NCBI GenBank assembly: GCA_044223975.1
Contig: JBGALI010000008.1
Span: 136,802-200,801 of the forward strand
Reading direction: 5' to 3'
Origin: CAZCPB01 sp044223975
GTDB lineage: Bacteria; Planctomycetota; Phycisphaerae; Phycisphaerales; UBA1924
DNA length: 64,000 bases
Position numbers and translations under genes: made by a program. Each line of letters starts with the position of its first letter. Positions within the stretch are counted from its first letter, which is position 1. Under the pieces are notes generated by a model, which worked only from the letters and a program-made list of their open reading frames with translations, ran no database searches and was not told where the DNA came from. Below are positions 26,859 through 36,544 of this stretch, in pieces.

Positions 26859-27611
26859 TCAGCCGCCGCGCATCAGGCCGGGCTGCTCGTCGGGGCGATG
26901 CACCAGGGGCAGCACGACCGGGTGATCGAGGGGCGAGACCTCGTAGAACACAGTCTCGCCCAGCTGACCGCGGTACAAATGCAGGCCGCTGAAGGGCCGG
27001 AGCCGCACCGTGTGATCGTCCGCGGCGCGGTCGATGAACACGACAACCGGCTTGCCGTCCGCGCGCGACCAAAGCGAGACGGTGGTCTCTCCGACCAGGT
27101 CGTTGCCGCTGTCCCACCCCAGCACCTGCACGCCCGGCGCCTCGGCGACCAGGAACTCGCCGCCGGTGCGGGCACGTGAGTAGTCGAGGAACTCCTGCTG
27201 GTCCTTGCACTTCCAGGCCGGCTCAAAGCCCGCCGAGACAAACTCGCCGTACACCGAGTCAGGCGAAGTGACCAGAACGAAGTTCGCCAGGTACGCCCCG
27301 CACGCGGCAAGGAGCAGCCCGGCCGCCAGAGCCCACCGCACCCAGGGCCGGCGGCCGCCAGCGACCACGGTCCCGGCGACGGCGGGACGGCCGCTTGAGC
27401 CCACCTTATCGGCGTCCAGCACCGGGCCGAACTCCGCGGGCGGATCGAACAGCCGGCGCACCGCCGCGTCCGCATCGGCGAGCGAGCGCACCACGGCCGC
27501 GGCCTCGGGGCTCTGGTTCACGAGCCTTTCCGCGTCGGCGCGCTCGGCCCCTTCCAGCCGCCCATCGGCGAACGCTTCGAGCACGCGGAGTTGTTCGTCG
27601 CGGAGGGTCAT
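26859..27611 (-). CDS. Putative membrane anti-sigma factor
   Basis: 250 residues from the ATG at 27611. The N-terminal region (EQLRVLEAFADGRLEGAERADAERLV) is typical of planctomycete anti-sigma proteins, with one transmembrane segment (WALAAGLLLAACGAYLANFVL) and an extracytoplasmic domain. Its start overlaps the stop of the ECF sigma gene (ATGA), which supports an inhibitor role. A decayed copy of its last 50-odd codons lies at 23893-24060. Confidence 0.8.
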   Translation of the reverse strand: MTLRDEQLRVLEAFADGRLEGAERADAERLVNQSPEAAAVVRSLADADAAVRRLFDPPAEFGPVLDADKVGSSGRPAVAGTVVAGGRRPWVRWALAAGLLLAACGAYLANFVLVTSPDSVYGEFVSAGFEPAWKCKDQQEFLDYSRARTGGEFLVAEAPGVQVLGWDSGNDLVGETTVSLWSRADGKPVVVFIDRAADDHTVRLRPFSGLHLYRGQLGETVFYEVSPLDHPVVLPLVHRPDEQPGLMRGG

Positions 27612-28291
27612 GCGCTGGTCCCCCGTCCCGCGGCGTGCATGGTCGGGCGTGAACTCGGCCGGGAGCGTGCGCTGAGCAGGTGTTCGCGCACGGCCTTTCG
27701 TGCGCGATCGACGTGGCTCATCGCGGTCCCCTGCGGAATGTCGAGGGCAGCGGAGAGTTCCTTGTACGGGACGTTGAGGCACACGCGCAGCAGCAGGCAC
27801 GACCGGGCCACGCCGTCGAGCGACTTCAGCGCCGCCAGCACGTCGTCGTCGAAACTCTCCTGGTCGACTCGCAGCGCCCCGTCGCGCAGGATCGGGAGAG
27901 GCTCCAGACGCGTCGGGCGGGCGGCGGTGGCGGAATCGATAACCCCGGGGTCTGCCGCGGCCGTGCGGCGCCGGATGTCCTTGTGAACCTCGTTCATCGC
28001 CGTGAGTCGCACGATCTTGCTCATCCACGCCAGGAAACTGGTGGAAGGATCGAACTCGTCAAGCCGCTCGATCGCAACAAGTGCGGCCTGCTGCACAATA
28101 TCGTCGGCACCCTGGCGACTGCCCGTCTGGCCCGACGCGACGCACCACAGAGCGCGGGACACCTCCCGGAAGCGGCGCACGAACTCGTCCCGGCTCAGGC
28201 GATCATGCGTGGGGCGGGCAGCGTTAGGTTCGGCGCCTGTTCCAGACGCCGCCTGCGGTGACATCGAAGAAGCAATGTTGCTGCCGGTCAT
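27608..28291 (-). CDS. ECF-type RNA polymerase sigma factor
   Basis: About 227 residues from the ATG at 28291; starts at 28384 or 28264 are also possible because no clear ribosome binding site is seen. Region 2: GADDIVQQAALVAIERLDEFDPSTSFLAWMSKIVRLTAMN; region 4: LDGVARSCLLLRVCLNVPYKELSAALDIPQGTAMSHVDRARK. Translationally coupled to the membrane anti-sigma gene. Its position among exported dockerin genes suggests control of surface proteins, but that is inference. Confidence 0.88.
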   Translation of the reverse strand: MTGSNIASSMSPQAASGTGAEPNAARPTHDRLSRDEFVRRFREVSRALWCVASGQTGSRQGADDIVQQAALVAIERLDEFDPSTSFLAWMSKIVRLTAMNEVHKDIRRRTAAADPGVIDSATAARPTRLEPLPILRDGALRVDQESFDDDVLAALKSLDGVARSCLLLRVCLNVPYKELSAALDIPQGTAMSHVDRARKAVREHLLSARSRPSSRPTMHAAGRGTSA

Positions 28292-28686
28292 GGTCCTTGC
28301 AGATCGTAGCGTACGGCCCTGCCGTGAACCGGCCAAGGTGGCGGACATCGAGGAAATGTCGCCAGTCCCGCGCGGATTCTGCAATCCGACACCACCGCGG
28401 CAACATCTGTACGTGCCGGGCAGGAACCCGTTTCCGCGTCTCGGCGTGCAGGGTTCGAGCCTCGAAATCAGCGTGCGATGGAGGACGGATGTCGGTGTCC
28501 CCCCGGCACGCGCCGTTTCTCCTCAACGGCCGACGGCGGTGCAAGGCAAGTCCGACCGGAAGTTCCCGGACTTGCGTAGCCCGGCGTCGGCTTTTTTGCG
28601 CCGTTCCGTCTTGCCCCGCCCTGTGATGCCCGACGCCGTCCGTATATCCTGATGCGGGCGTGGGGGTGCACGGGAAGGTCAATCGC

Positions 28687-30057
28687 ATGCACGTTCATCG
28701 TCTTGGGTCTGTCCGACGCGTGGGCGCGGCCTTGGCGCTGCTCGCTTCCGGGGCCGCGTACGCGGGGGATTTGCTCGCAGGTGTGCCGGGCCCGGCCCCC
28801 GAAGGACCTCCGAGCCACCGCGCCCGACTGGCGCGCGTGAACCTGGGAGAGGTGCCGGACTGGACCGTCGCGGTCGGGGCACCTCTTGTGTTCAACCTGT
28901 GGGACGAGGCGGCCATCTCCGCAACGGTGGACCGCGCGACGCCGACCGACGCGGGTGAGATCCTGTACGGTACGCTCGACGGCGAAGCCGACGGAACGTT
29001 CATCGCCGTAGTACGCAACGACGTGCTGGTGGCCGAGGTCCGTTCCCCCTTGCGTGGCTCGTGGTACATCCACCCCGTGGGCGAAGGGCTCCACGCCGTG
29101 CGCCAGATCAACGGGGAGGAATTCAAGCCCTGCGCGACGGACCTGCTCGCGGAAGTCCCGGGCCCCGGCGAAGGTGTCCGCGCCCCGGCCCCTTCGCCGC
29201 GAGACGTGCCGACGATCACCGTGATGATCGTGTACACCGCCCAGGCGCGGTCGGGCGCGGGCGGGCAGTCGGGCATCGACGCGGTGATCGACTTGGCCAT
29301 CGCGCAGGCCAACGAGGCGTACGCCAGCAGCCAGATCAACGCGAAGCTCAAGCTCGTGTACCGCGGCTTGGTCGACTACGCGGAATCCGGCAGCGCCAGC
29401 ACCGACATTTACCGGCTCCAGGACCCCTACGACGGGTACATTGACGAGGTGAACCCGATCCGTTACTGCTACGGCGCCGACGTGGTCACCATGCTGGTGA
29501 ACAACTTCAACGCCTGCGGCATCGGGTTCCTGATGTGCTGCGGGGGGTACCCGGAGTTCGCCTCCCACGCGGTGAACGTCGTGGACAAGGACTGCATCAG
29601 CAACTTCTCGTTCGCGCACGAGGTCGGCCATAACCTGGGCTGCCACCACGACCGTGACAACGCAGGCGGCAGTCCCGCGTTCAGCTATTCGTACGGCTAC
29701 CGCACGCCCAACCAGCAGTACCGCACGATCATGGCGTACGCCCCGGGAACGCGGATCGGGTACTTCTCCAATCCCAACATCACCTACCAGGGGTCGGCGC
29801 TGGGGATCCCCGTCGGCCAGCCGGGCGAGGCCAACAACGCGCTGACCATCAACAACACCGCCCCGTCGGCCGCCCAGTTTCTGCCCGGTCCGTGCTACGC
29901 GGATGTCGATCACAACTGCTTCGTGAACGGCGACGATTTCGATTCGTTCGTCGACTGGTTCGTCGCCGGCGACAAGCGGGCGGACTACGACGGGAACACC
30001 TTCGTCAACGGCGACGACTTCGACACCTTTGTCCAGGATTTCACGAACGGCTGCTGA
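28687..30057 (+). CDS. Secreted zinc metalloprotease (reprolysin-like, M12) with GC-type dockerin tail (dockerin protein 3)
   Basis: 456 residues. The signal peptide ends near SGAAYAG, then comes a propeptide-like region and the catalytic domain beginning VPTITVMIVYTAQA. Zinc-binding motif HEVGHNLGCHHD at 311-322 and the Met-turn IMAY downstream identify a metzincin. The C-terminus has two NGDDFD repeats and ends NGC. A secreted protease held at the cell surface is likely. It is preceded by CGTATATCCT at 28641-28650, shared with dockerin protein 2. Confidence 0.93.
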   Translation: MHVHRLGSVRRVGAALALLASGAAYAGDLLAGVPGPAPEGPPSHRARLARVNLGEVPDWTVAVGAPLVFNLWDEAAISATVDRATPTDAGEILYGTLDGEADGTFIAVVRNDVLVAEVRSPLRGSWYIHPVGEGLHAVRQINGEEFKPCATDLLAEVPGPGEGVRAPAPSPRDVPTITVMIVYTAQARSGAGGQSGIDAVIDLAIAQANEAYASSQINAKLKLVYRGLVDYAESGSASTDIYRLQDPYDGYIDEVNPIRYCYGADVVTMLVNNFNACGIGFLMCCGGYPEFASHAVNVVDKDCISNFSFAHEVGHNLGCHHDRDNAGGSPAFSYSYGYRTPNQQYRTIMAYAPGTRIGYFSNPNITYQGSALGIPVGQPGEANNALTINNTAPSAAQFLPGPCYADVDHNCFVNGDDFDSFVDWFVAGDKRADYDGNTFVNGDDFDTFVQDFTNGC

Positions 30058-30087
30058 CCCGCGGCATTGCCTCACCCGGAGGTCACC

Positions 30088-31683
30088 GTGCCCCTTCACT
30101 TCCCCGCGCCACCCCGCGCACGCCGCTTCTGTCTTTCCCCGGGCGCGGCGCTCCTGCCGTTCCTGTCCGTGGCGCTGGCTGACGCGCGCGCTCAGGTCTA
30201 CCCCCTCGCGCCGGACTGGTCGAGCGCGGACATGCAGGTCTCTACCGGCGGCGCGTTTGCCGACATCAACGGCGACGGGTGGCTGGACTTTGTCGTCTCA
30301 AACGGCAACGACATCTCGCTCCAGCGTGTCGTGTGCTACTTCAACAACGGCGCCGGGCAGTTGCAGGCATCCCCGGGCTGGCAGTCGGCCGGCACCGCGT
30401 ACCACGGCCACTGCGACGTCGCCGACGTCAACGGCGACGGGTGGCCGGACGTGGCGGTCGCGATCCTGCTGGCCCAGGGCGGCACGTCCGCCCGTCTCTA
30501 TCTCAACAACGGCGGCACGCTCTCGACGACGCCCGCGTGGTCGGCGCCGGTCTCGGGCGATTCGTTCGGGGTCGCCTTCGGTGACATGAACGGCGACGGC
30601 CGGCCGGACCTGGCGGTCGCCAGCGGGGAGGCGTACAACAACGTCCCCAAGCAGAACTGCGTGTACCTGAACGTGAACGGGGCGCTCTCGAGCACCGTCT
30701 CGTGGCAGACCGCCACGACCCGGAACTTCAACAACTGCCTGTGGCTCGACGCCGATGACGACGGCCGGCTCGACCTCTGCTACACGGGGTCCAACACCGA
30801 CACGTTCGTGTTCCGCAACCTCGGGTCGACGCTCGAAACCGTCCCGTCGTGGCGGACCAACGACAGCCGCAATCAGTTCGCGCTCATGGCGGCGTGGGGC
30901 GACGTCACCGGCGATGGCCGACGCGACCTGTTCCTCGCCGACAACAACCAGCTCTTCAGCGGGACGGGACGGTTCCGTCAATACAACGGGCTGGCGGCAG
31001 GGAACTTCTCGCAGACCGCCAACTGGACCTACAACGAGGGCTACACCGCGGCCGTGGCGCTCGGCGACATCAACAACGACGGTGCGCAGGACCTGTGCAC
31101 GGGCGAGTGGTTCGGTCGGACCCGTTACTTCCTGAACGGCGGCAGCGGCCTGCCCGCCGCCCCGACGTGGACGAACACGGGCACATCGACGACCACGGTG
31201 GAGAAGATCGTCCTTGGCGACATCGACAACGCGAGCCTCAAGACCGGCGTCGCGGACTTCGCGGCCGCCGGCTCGCGCAGGCTTTTCTGGCTGCCGTACA
31301 CGCAGCTCCAAGCGGTGTTCTCGGTGACCGTCGACGGCAGCGAACTCCCGCGGACGCAGTGGTGCGCCAGCCGCGAGAGCGGGTGGGTGTCGGTGGGGGT
31401 GACCCCCGTCTCCTCTGTCCGCGTCGTCTACGTGCGCTCGCGGTCGCTCGACATGGGCGTGACCAACTGGGACGACAACCGTCCGAACCAGCTTTACTAC
31501 AACACGCTCCCGCCCCCGTGCCCCGCCGACTTCGACGACAACTCGTTCGTCAACGGCGATGACTTTGACTCCTTCGTTCAGGGGTTTGTCGACGGCGCGC
31601 CGATCGCGGACTTTGACTCCAACGGCTTCGTGAACGGCGCCGACTTCGACCAGTTCACCGAGCACTTCGTCGCCGGCTGCTGA
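30088..31683 (+). CDS. Secreted VCBS/FG-GAP repeat protein with GC-type dockerin tail (dockerin protein 4)
   Basis: 531 residues from the GTG at 30088, chosen because GGAGG (30078-30082) stands 5 bases before it; the longer frame starts at 30067. The signal peptide ends near ALADARAQ. Repeated calcium-binding-like motifs (FADINGDGWLDFVVSNGN, VADVNGDGWPDVAVA, FGDMNGDGRPDLAVA, LGDINNDGAQDLCTG) make a beta-propeller. The C-terminus has NGDDFD and NGADFD repeats and ends AGC. It starts 30 bp after the protease stop and is probably in the same transcript. Confidence 0.92.
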   Translation: MPLHFPAPPRARRFCLSPGAALLPFLSVALADARAQVYPLAPDWSSADMQVSTGGAFADINGDGWLDFVVSNGNDISLQRVVCYFNNGAGQLQASPGWQSAGTAYHGHCDVADVNGDGWPDVAVAILLAQGGTSARLYLNNGGTLSTTPAWSAPVSGDSFGVAFGDMNGDGRPDLAVASGEAYNNVPKQNCVYLNVNGALSSTVSWQTATTRNFNNCLWLDADDDGRLDLCYTGSNTDTFVFRNLGSTLETVPSWRTNDSRNQFALMAAWGDVTGDGRRDLFLADNNQLFSGTGRFRQYNGLAAGNFSQTANWTYNEGYTAAVALGDINNDGAQDLCTGEWFGRTRYFLNGGSGLPAAPTWTNTGTSTTTVEKIVLGDIDNASLKTGVADFAAAGSRRLFWLPYTQLQAVFSVTVDGSELPRTQWCASRESGWVSVGVTPVSSVRVVYVRSRSLDMGVTNWDDNRPNQLYYNTLPPPCPADFDDNSFVNGDDFDSFVQGFVDGAPIADFDSNGFVNGADFDQFTEHFVAGC

Positions 31684-32105
31684 CACGACAACGCGACCCG
31701 TCCTGGACTTCGGTCGGAGGAGAGAACGCGAAGCGCGGGGAGTGGGCAGGGATCACTCGAAGAACAGGCCAGGGAGCGCGGGCCGCGGCCGGATCGGCAG
31801 CGACACTTTGCTTTCCGGGAACTTCCCGCCCTCCGCCTCTCTGCGTTCTCTTGGAATGGTCATCGCGTTGCGCGGAGCTGATGCCGGCGTTGCACATCGC
31901 TCTGGACCCGGTCACGCAAAGGATGTTGCGGTCATCAATCGGGCAATATGCGGGCGATTCATCTGAGGATATCGCAGTCCTCAATTCGCACGGTCGATGT
32001 TTCCAAGACAGAATTGGGCATTGTGCGCCGGCGGGCTGCTGGTACCCTCTTGCATAGTCCCGTGTCCGTGCGGGAGCCTTAATTGCGTTGATCGGGAGCA
32101 TCGTC
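31684..32105. other. Intergenic region before dockerin protein 5
   Basis: No gene that I can support in 422 bp. The second half (about 31850-32080) is less GC-rich than its surroundings, consistent with a promoter/leader for the gene at 32106. A small inverted repeat CCCG...CGGG lies near 32059-32074. Confidence 0.4.
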
Positions 32106-35072
32106 ATGGCCAGTCGCTTCGGGACCGTCTGGGTGGGTTCGCTCGCGCTGTCGAGCCTGGCTGTCGTCAGCGTGCTCTCTCGCCCTGCTCCCGGTACTGA
32201 AACGGCGCTGGCCGCCGAACCCCCGACTTCGACCGGGTTTGTGAACTTTGAGTCACCGCACGTCCATCCTTTGGACCGAACACCCGACGGCCAGACGTTG
32301 CTGGCGTGCAACACGTCGGCGTGCCGCGTGGAAGTCTTCTCGATCGGCGGTGGGGGGATGCTGACGGAGTCGGGCTCCGTGCCCGTCGGCCTGGACCCCG
32401 TCGCGGTGCGGGCACGGACCAACACCGAAGTCTGGGTCGTCAATCAGGTTTCAGACACGGTGAGCATCGTCGATCTGGGCACCATGAACGTTGTAAGGAC
32501 CCTGGTCACCCAGGATGAGCCGTGCGATGTGGTGTTCGCCGGCACGCCGCAGCGCGCGTTCGTGTCGTGCCAGGGAACCAACACCGTGCTGGTGTTCGAT
32601 CCCGCGAATCTCGGCGCGGCACCCCTCCAGGTCGCCATCGACGCCGAACGCCCGCGCGCCCTGGCGGTCAGCCCCGACGGGTCGAAGGTCTACGCCGCGA
32701 TCTTCGAGTCCGGCAACGCCACCACCATCCTGGGCGGCGGCGTGGATCCCCTGGCTCACGGCAATATCACGTTCCCGCCCAACGCCGTGAGCGACCCCAG
32801 CGGTCCCTACGGCGGGCAGAACCCGCCCCCGAATTCCGGCGCCGCGTTCAACCCGCCCCTCAACCCCGCCGCCGGCACTCCCCCGCCCGTTGGGCTGATC
32901 GTGCGGAAGAACGCCGCGGGCCAGTGGATGGACGACAACGCGCACGATTGGACGGCGATGGTCTCCGGCGCCGATGCCGCCAAGAGCGGGCGGCCCGTGG
33001 GCTGGGACATGCCCGACCGCGACGTGGCGGTGATCGATGCCAATTCGCTGGGCGTCACGTACGCCACGGGACTCATGACCACCTGCATGGGACTGAGCGT
33101 GAACCCGGCGAGCGGCGCCATAACGGTGGTGGGGACCGAGGCGACCAACCAGATCCGCTTCGAGCCGGTCATCCGCGGCAAGTTCATCCGCGTTGAGATG
33201 GCGACGGTCGACGCCTCCAACCTCTCGAACAAGACGATCGTCGATCTCAACCCGCACCTGACCTACACCGTGTCCACGCTCATCGAGAGCGAACGCGACC
33301 GAGCCATCGGCGACCCCCGCGCGATCGCGTGGAACGCCGCGGGAACGCGCGGCTTCGTGGCCGGCATGGGTTCCGACAACGTCATCGTCATCAACACCGC
33401 TGGCGCTCGCGCCGGAGCAACCGAAACGATCCCCGTCGATCAGGGCCCCACAGGCCTGGTCATCGACGACGCCACCGACAGCCTGTTCATTCTCAGCCGT
33501 TTCACCGCCACGGTCACGGTGCTCCGCGCTTCCACCGAAGCGTTCGTGCAGACCATACCGTTCTTTGACCCGACCCCCGATGCCATCAGGAAGGGCCGGC
33601 CGCACCTGTACGGCACGCACCGCCAGTCAGGGCTCGGTCAGATTTCATGCGCCAGTTGTCACATCGACGGCCGCATGGACCGTCTGGCATGGGACCTCGG
33701 CGACCCTTCGGGCGACGTCTCCTCCATCGCCGACCTGAACAAGGGCTTCGGCGTGACCGGCCTGGAACCCGGCACCGCGAGCCCGCCCTTTGCACCGCAC
33801 CATCCGATGAAGGGACCGATGGTCACGCAGACGCTCCAGGACATCATCGGGCACGAGCCGCTCCACTGGCGCGGCGACCGGGCCTCGCTGCACGACTTCC
33901 TCGACGCGTTCGCGTCGCTGCAGGGCGCGGTGTACACCGCGGACGTGAACGAGTTCGAAGACTTCCTGACATCCATCGCGTTCCCCCCCAACCCCTACCG
34001 CACCATCGGAAACACGCTCCCCGACAGCCTGCCCCTGGCGCGGCACTGGAAGACGGGGCGTTTCGGCCCCAACGCCGGCGAGCCCCTCCCCGACGGCAAC
34101 GCGTTGACCGGGATCGGCGCGTTCCGCGACCGGGCCCGCAAGCTCGACGGCGGGGACTACGCGTGCGTGACGTGCCACACGATGCCCACCGGCCTGGGCA
34201 GCAACATGACGTGGAACGGCTCGAACTTCGTGCCCGTTGCGTTGGGGCCCGAGGGTGAGAGCCGCCTGGGCGTGGTCACCGCCGCGGGCGTGAGCAACGT
34301 CACGATGAAGGTCCCCCAGCTGCGCAACCTGTACCAGCGCACGGGCTTTGACCTCATGCACACGAGCAGCAACGCGGGGTTCGGCCTTGGCCACGACGGC
34401 TCGATCGACTCCATCGAGCGCTTCGTGAACATGTCGGAGTTCCTGGTGAGCGGCGACCAGGAGACGGCCGACCTGACCGCGTTCATCCTCTCGCTCTCGG
34501 GCTCCGCGCTCCCGGTGCCGTCGACGACCATCATGCTCCTGCCGCCCGGGCCGGCCAGCAACGACGTGCCCGCCTCGGTGGGCCGGCAGCTGACTCTCGC
34601 GGGCGCGCCCGACGCGGGCCAGGCCGCCCTGCTCTACCAGATGGTCAGCCTCGCCGACACCACCAAGGTCAGCCTGGTCGCCCACGGCAAGGTCGCCGGC
34701 GAGCAGCGCGGCTACGCGTACCTCACGGGCGGGCTGTGGCAGGCCGACCGGTTCGGCGAGCAGCTGACCAGTGCGCAGGTCCAGGCGCTGGCCGCCCCCG
34801 GGACGGAATTGACCTACACGGTCGTTCCCTCCGGGTCCGAGGTCCGGCTCGGCGTCGACCGCGACCTCGACGGGTGCATGAACGGCGACGAGATCGGGGG
34901 CTGCATCTGCCTGTCCGACTTCGACATGAACAATTTCGTCAACGGCGACGACTTCGACCAGTTCATCGAGGCGTTCTACTACGGGGATCCGTCGGCCGAC
35001 ATCAACCACGACTCGTTCGTCTCCGGGGATGACTTCGACCAGTTTGTCGAGCACTTCGAGGCGGGCTGCTGA
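32106..35072 (+). CDS. Secreted YVTN-propeller/di-heme cytochrome c-like protein with GC-type dockerin tail (dockerin protein 5)
   Basis: 988 residues. The N-terminal signal segment (VWVGSLALSSLAVVSVL) is followed by a YVTN/40-residue beta-propeller (DTVSIVDLGTMNVVRTLV, RALAVSPDGSKVYAAIF, DNVIVINT). Two c-type heme motifs, CASCH at 515-519 and CVTCH at 687-691, lie in a region resembling the di-heme cytochrome c peroxidase family. The tail contains NGDDFD and SGDDFD and ends AGC. It may be a redox enzyme or electron carrier on the surface; heme attachment needs export and a cytochrome c maturation system elsewhere. Confidence 0.9.
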   Translation: MASRFGTVWVGSLALSSLAVVSVLSRPAPGTETALAAEPPTSTGFVNFESPHVHPLDRTPDGQTLLACNTSACRVEVFSIGGGGMLTESGSVPVGLDPVAVRARTNTEVWVVNQVSDTVSIVDLGTMNVVRTLVTQDEPCDVVFAGTPQRAFVSCQGTNTVLVFDPANLGAAPLQVAIDAERPRALAVSPDGSKVYAAIFESGNATTILGGGVDPLAHGNITFPPNAVSDPSGPYGGQNPPPNSGAAFNPPLNPAAGTPPPVGLIVRKNAAGQWMDDNAHDWTAMVSGADAAKSGRPVGWDMPDRDVAVIDANSLGVTYATGLMTTCMGLSVNPASGAITVVGTEATNQIRFEPVIRGKFIRVEMATVDASNLSNKTIVDLNPHLTYTVSTLIESERDRAIGDPRAIAWNAAGTRGFVAGMGSDNVIVINTAGARAGATETIPVDQGPTGLVIDDATDSLFILSRFTATVTVLRASTEAFVQTIPFFDPTPDAIRKGRPHLYGTHRQSGLGQISCASCHIDGRMDRLAWDLGDPSGDVSSIADLNKGFGVTGLEPGTASPPFAPHHPMKGPMVTQTLQDIIGHEPLHWRGDRASLHDFLDAFASLQGAVYTADVNEFEDFLTSIAFPPNPYRTIGNTLPDSLPLARHWKTGRFGPNAGEPLPDGNALTGIGAFRDRARKLDGGDYACVTCHTMPTGLGSNMTWNGSNFVPVALGPEGESRLGVVTAAGVSNVTMKVPQLRNLYQRTGFDLMHTSSNAGFGLGHDGSIDSIERFVNMSEFLVSGDQETADLTAFILSLSGSALPVPSTTIMLLPPGPASNDVPASVGRQLTLAGAPDAGQAALLYQMVSLADTTKVSLVAHGKVAGEQRGYAYLTGGLWQADRFGEQLTSAQVQALAAPGTELTYTVVPSGSEVRLGVDRDLDGCMNGDEIGGCICLSDFDMNNFVNGDDFDQFIEAFYYGDPSADINHDSFVSGDDFDQFVEHFEAGC

Positions 35073-35125
35073 GCAAGGTTCGCGCCCGACCCGCGAGGGG
35101 AGGTGCGATCCGGTACGATGGTGCC

Positions 35126-36394
35126 GTGCCTCCCCAACCGTCAGAACCCGGCGCGCCCGCCGCCGCACCACGCCCCGCGGAAGCGCCGGCGCGCCTGCTG
35201 GTTGTCGACGACAACGAAATGAACCGCGACATGCTCTCGCGCCGGCTGGCGAAGCGCGGCCACGCCGTCGAAACGGCCGCCGACGGTGCCGCGGCGCTCG
35301 AGATGCTCGCCTCCAGCCCGTTCGACCTGGTGCTGCTCGACGTGATGATGCCGGGGATCGACGGGTTCGAGGTGCTCCGGCGGGTGCGCCAGACCCGATC
35401 GCCCATGCAGCTGCCCGTGATCATGGCCACGGCCAAGGACCAGGCCCAGGACATCGTTCAGGCCCTCGAGAACGGCGCCAGCGACTACGTCACCAAGCCC
35501 CTGGACTTCTCCGTGGTGATGGCCCGCGTCGGGACGCAGCTGGCGCTCAAACGTTCCGTTGATCAGATCGTCGCGCTCGAGGCGAGCCTCAAGACTCAAA
35601 ACGTCGAGCTCGAGCGGGCCAACGGCAAGATGAAGCGTGATCTGCGCTCGGCCGCCAAGCTCCAGCAGGCGCTCCTCCCCGGCGCGTCCCCCGCGAGCAG
35701 CCGCGCCGCGTTCGCGTGGATGTACGTTCCCTGCGACGAGCTCGCCGGTGACATCTTCAACGTCTTTGCCCTCGACGATCGGCACGTGGGCATGTACCTG
35801 CTGGACGTCAGCGGGCACGGCGTTCCCGCCGCGCTGCTCTCCGTGACGCTCAGCCGCGTGCTGGCCCCGGTGCCCGGCCAGTCCTCGCTGGTGATGCGCT
35901 CCGGGCCCGAGGGTCTTGAGCCAACGCCACCGCACGAGGTTATCGCAGAGCTGAACCGACGATTCCCGATGGAAGGGGCGATCTCGCAGTACTTTACGAT
36001 GATCTACGGCGTGCTCGACACGGCGTCGGGGGACTTCCGGTATTCGTGCGCCGGGCACGTTGGTCCCGCGGTGATCCGGCGCGAGGGTCCATCGGAAATC
36101 CTCGAGACACCGGCGCTGGCGGTGGGCTGGGACCCCGCGGCTCCGTACGACGACCTGCGGATGAAATTGTCCCCGGGCGACCGCGTGTACATCTATTCTG
36201 ACGGCATCACCGAAACCCTGAACGGGGCCCGGCGTCAGCTCGGCAACGCGGGCATCCTGGCCTCGCTCCGGGGGTCCCAATCCGGTACTCTGGATCAGAG
36301 CCTGCTCGACCTGCGCCGGTGTGCCGAGGAGTGGGGGCGGGCCGCATCGTTCGACGACGACGTGTCGGCGGTGGCGTTGGAGTGGAAGGGCTGA
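35126..36394 (+). CDS. Response regulator with SpoIIE/PP2C-type phosphatase output (RsbU-like)
   Basis: 422 residues from a GTG. The N-terminal receiver domain (VVDDNEMNRDML) has phospho-acceptor Asp at about 72 in LLDVMMPG and the switch Lys in YVTKPLD. A coiled-coil linker (residues 150-185) leads to a PPM/SpoIIE phosphatase domain with DELAGDIFNV, DVSGHGVPAALLS and the C-terminal SFDDDVSAVAL metal ligands. Such proteins dephosphorylate anti-anti-sigma factors. It is first in a same-strand group of three signalling genes. Confidence 0.93.
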   Translation: MPPQPSEPGAPAAAPRPAEAPARLLVVDDNEMNRDMLSRRLAKRGHAVETAADGAAALEMLASSPFDLVLLDVMMPGIDGFEVLRRVRQTRSPMQLPVIMATAKDQAQDIVQALENGASDYVTKPLDFSVVMARVGTQLALKRSVDQIVALEASLKTQNVELERANGKMKRDLRSAAKLQQALLPGASPASSRAAFAWMYVPCDELAGDIFNVFALDDRHVGMYLLDVSGHGVPAALLSVTLSRVLAPVPGQSSLVMRSGPEGLEPTPPHEVIAELNRRFPMEGAISQYFTMIYGVLDTASGDFRYSCAGHVGPAVIRREGPSEILETPALAVGWDPAAPYDDLRMKLSPGDRVYIYSDGITETLNGARRQLGNAGILASLRGSQSGTLDQSLLDLRRCAEEWGRAASFDDDVSAVALEWKG

Positions 36395-36544
36395 GACTTC
36401 GACCATGAACCGTGAAGCCAGGGGATGGCACCCCGATGCAGTCCGATGGTCGACCCCCCCGTTCGAGGGGGAAAGCCGGGCCGCGAGCCTTGAACGCCCG
36501 GTTCTCCTGCTTCGGTGGTTGGTCCTGCACAGCGAGGCCCGGTA

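Noticed and set aside
28660..28686. Longer N-terminus for the metalloprotease (start 28660)
   Set aside because: It would put nine extra residues before a signal peptide that fits better from the ATG at 28687.
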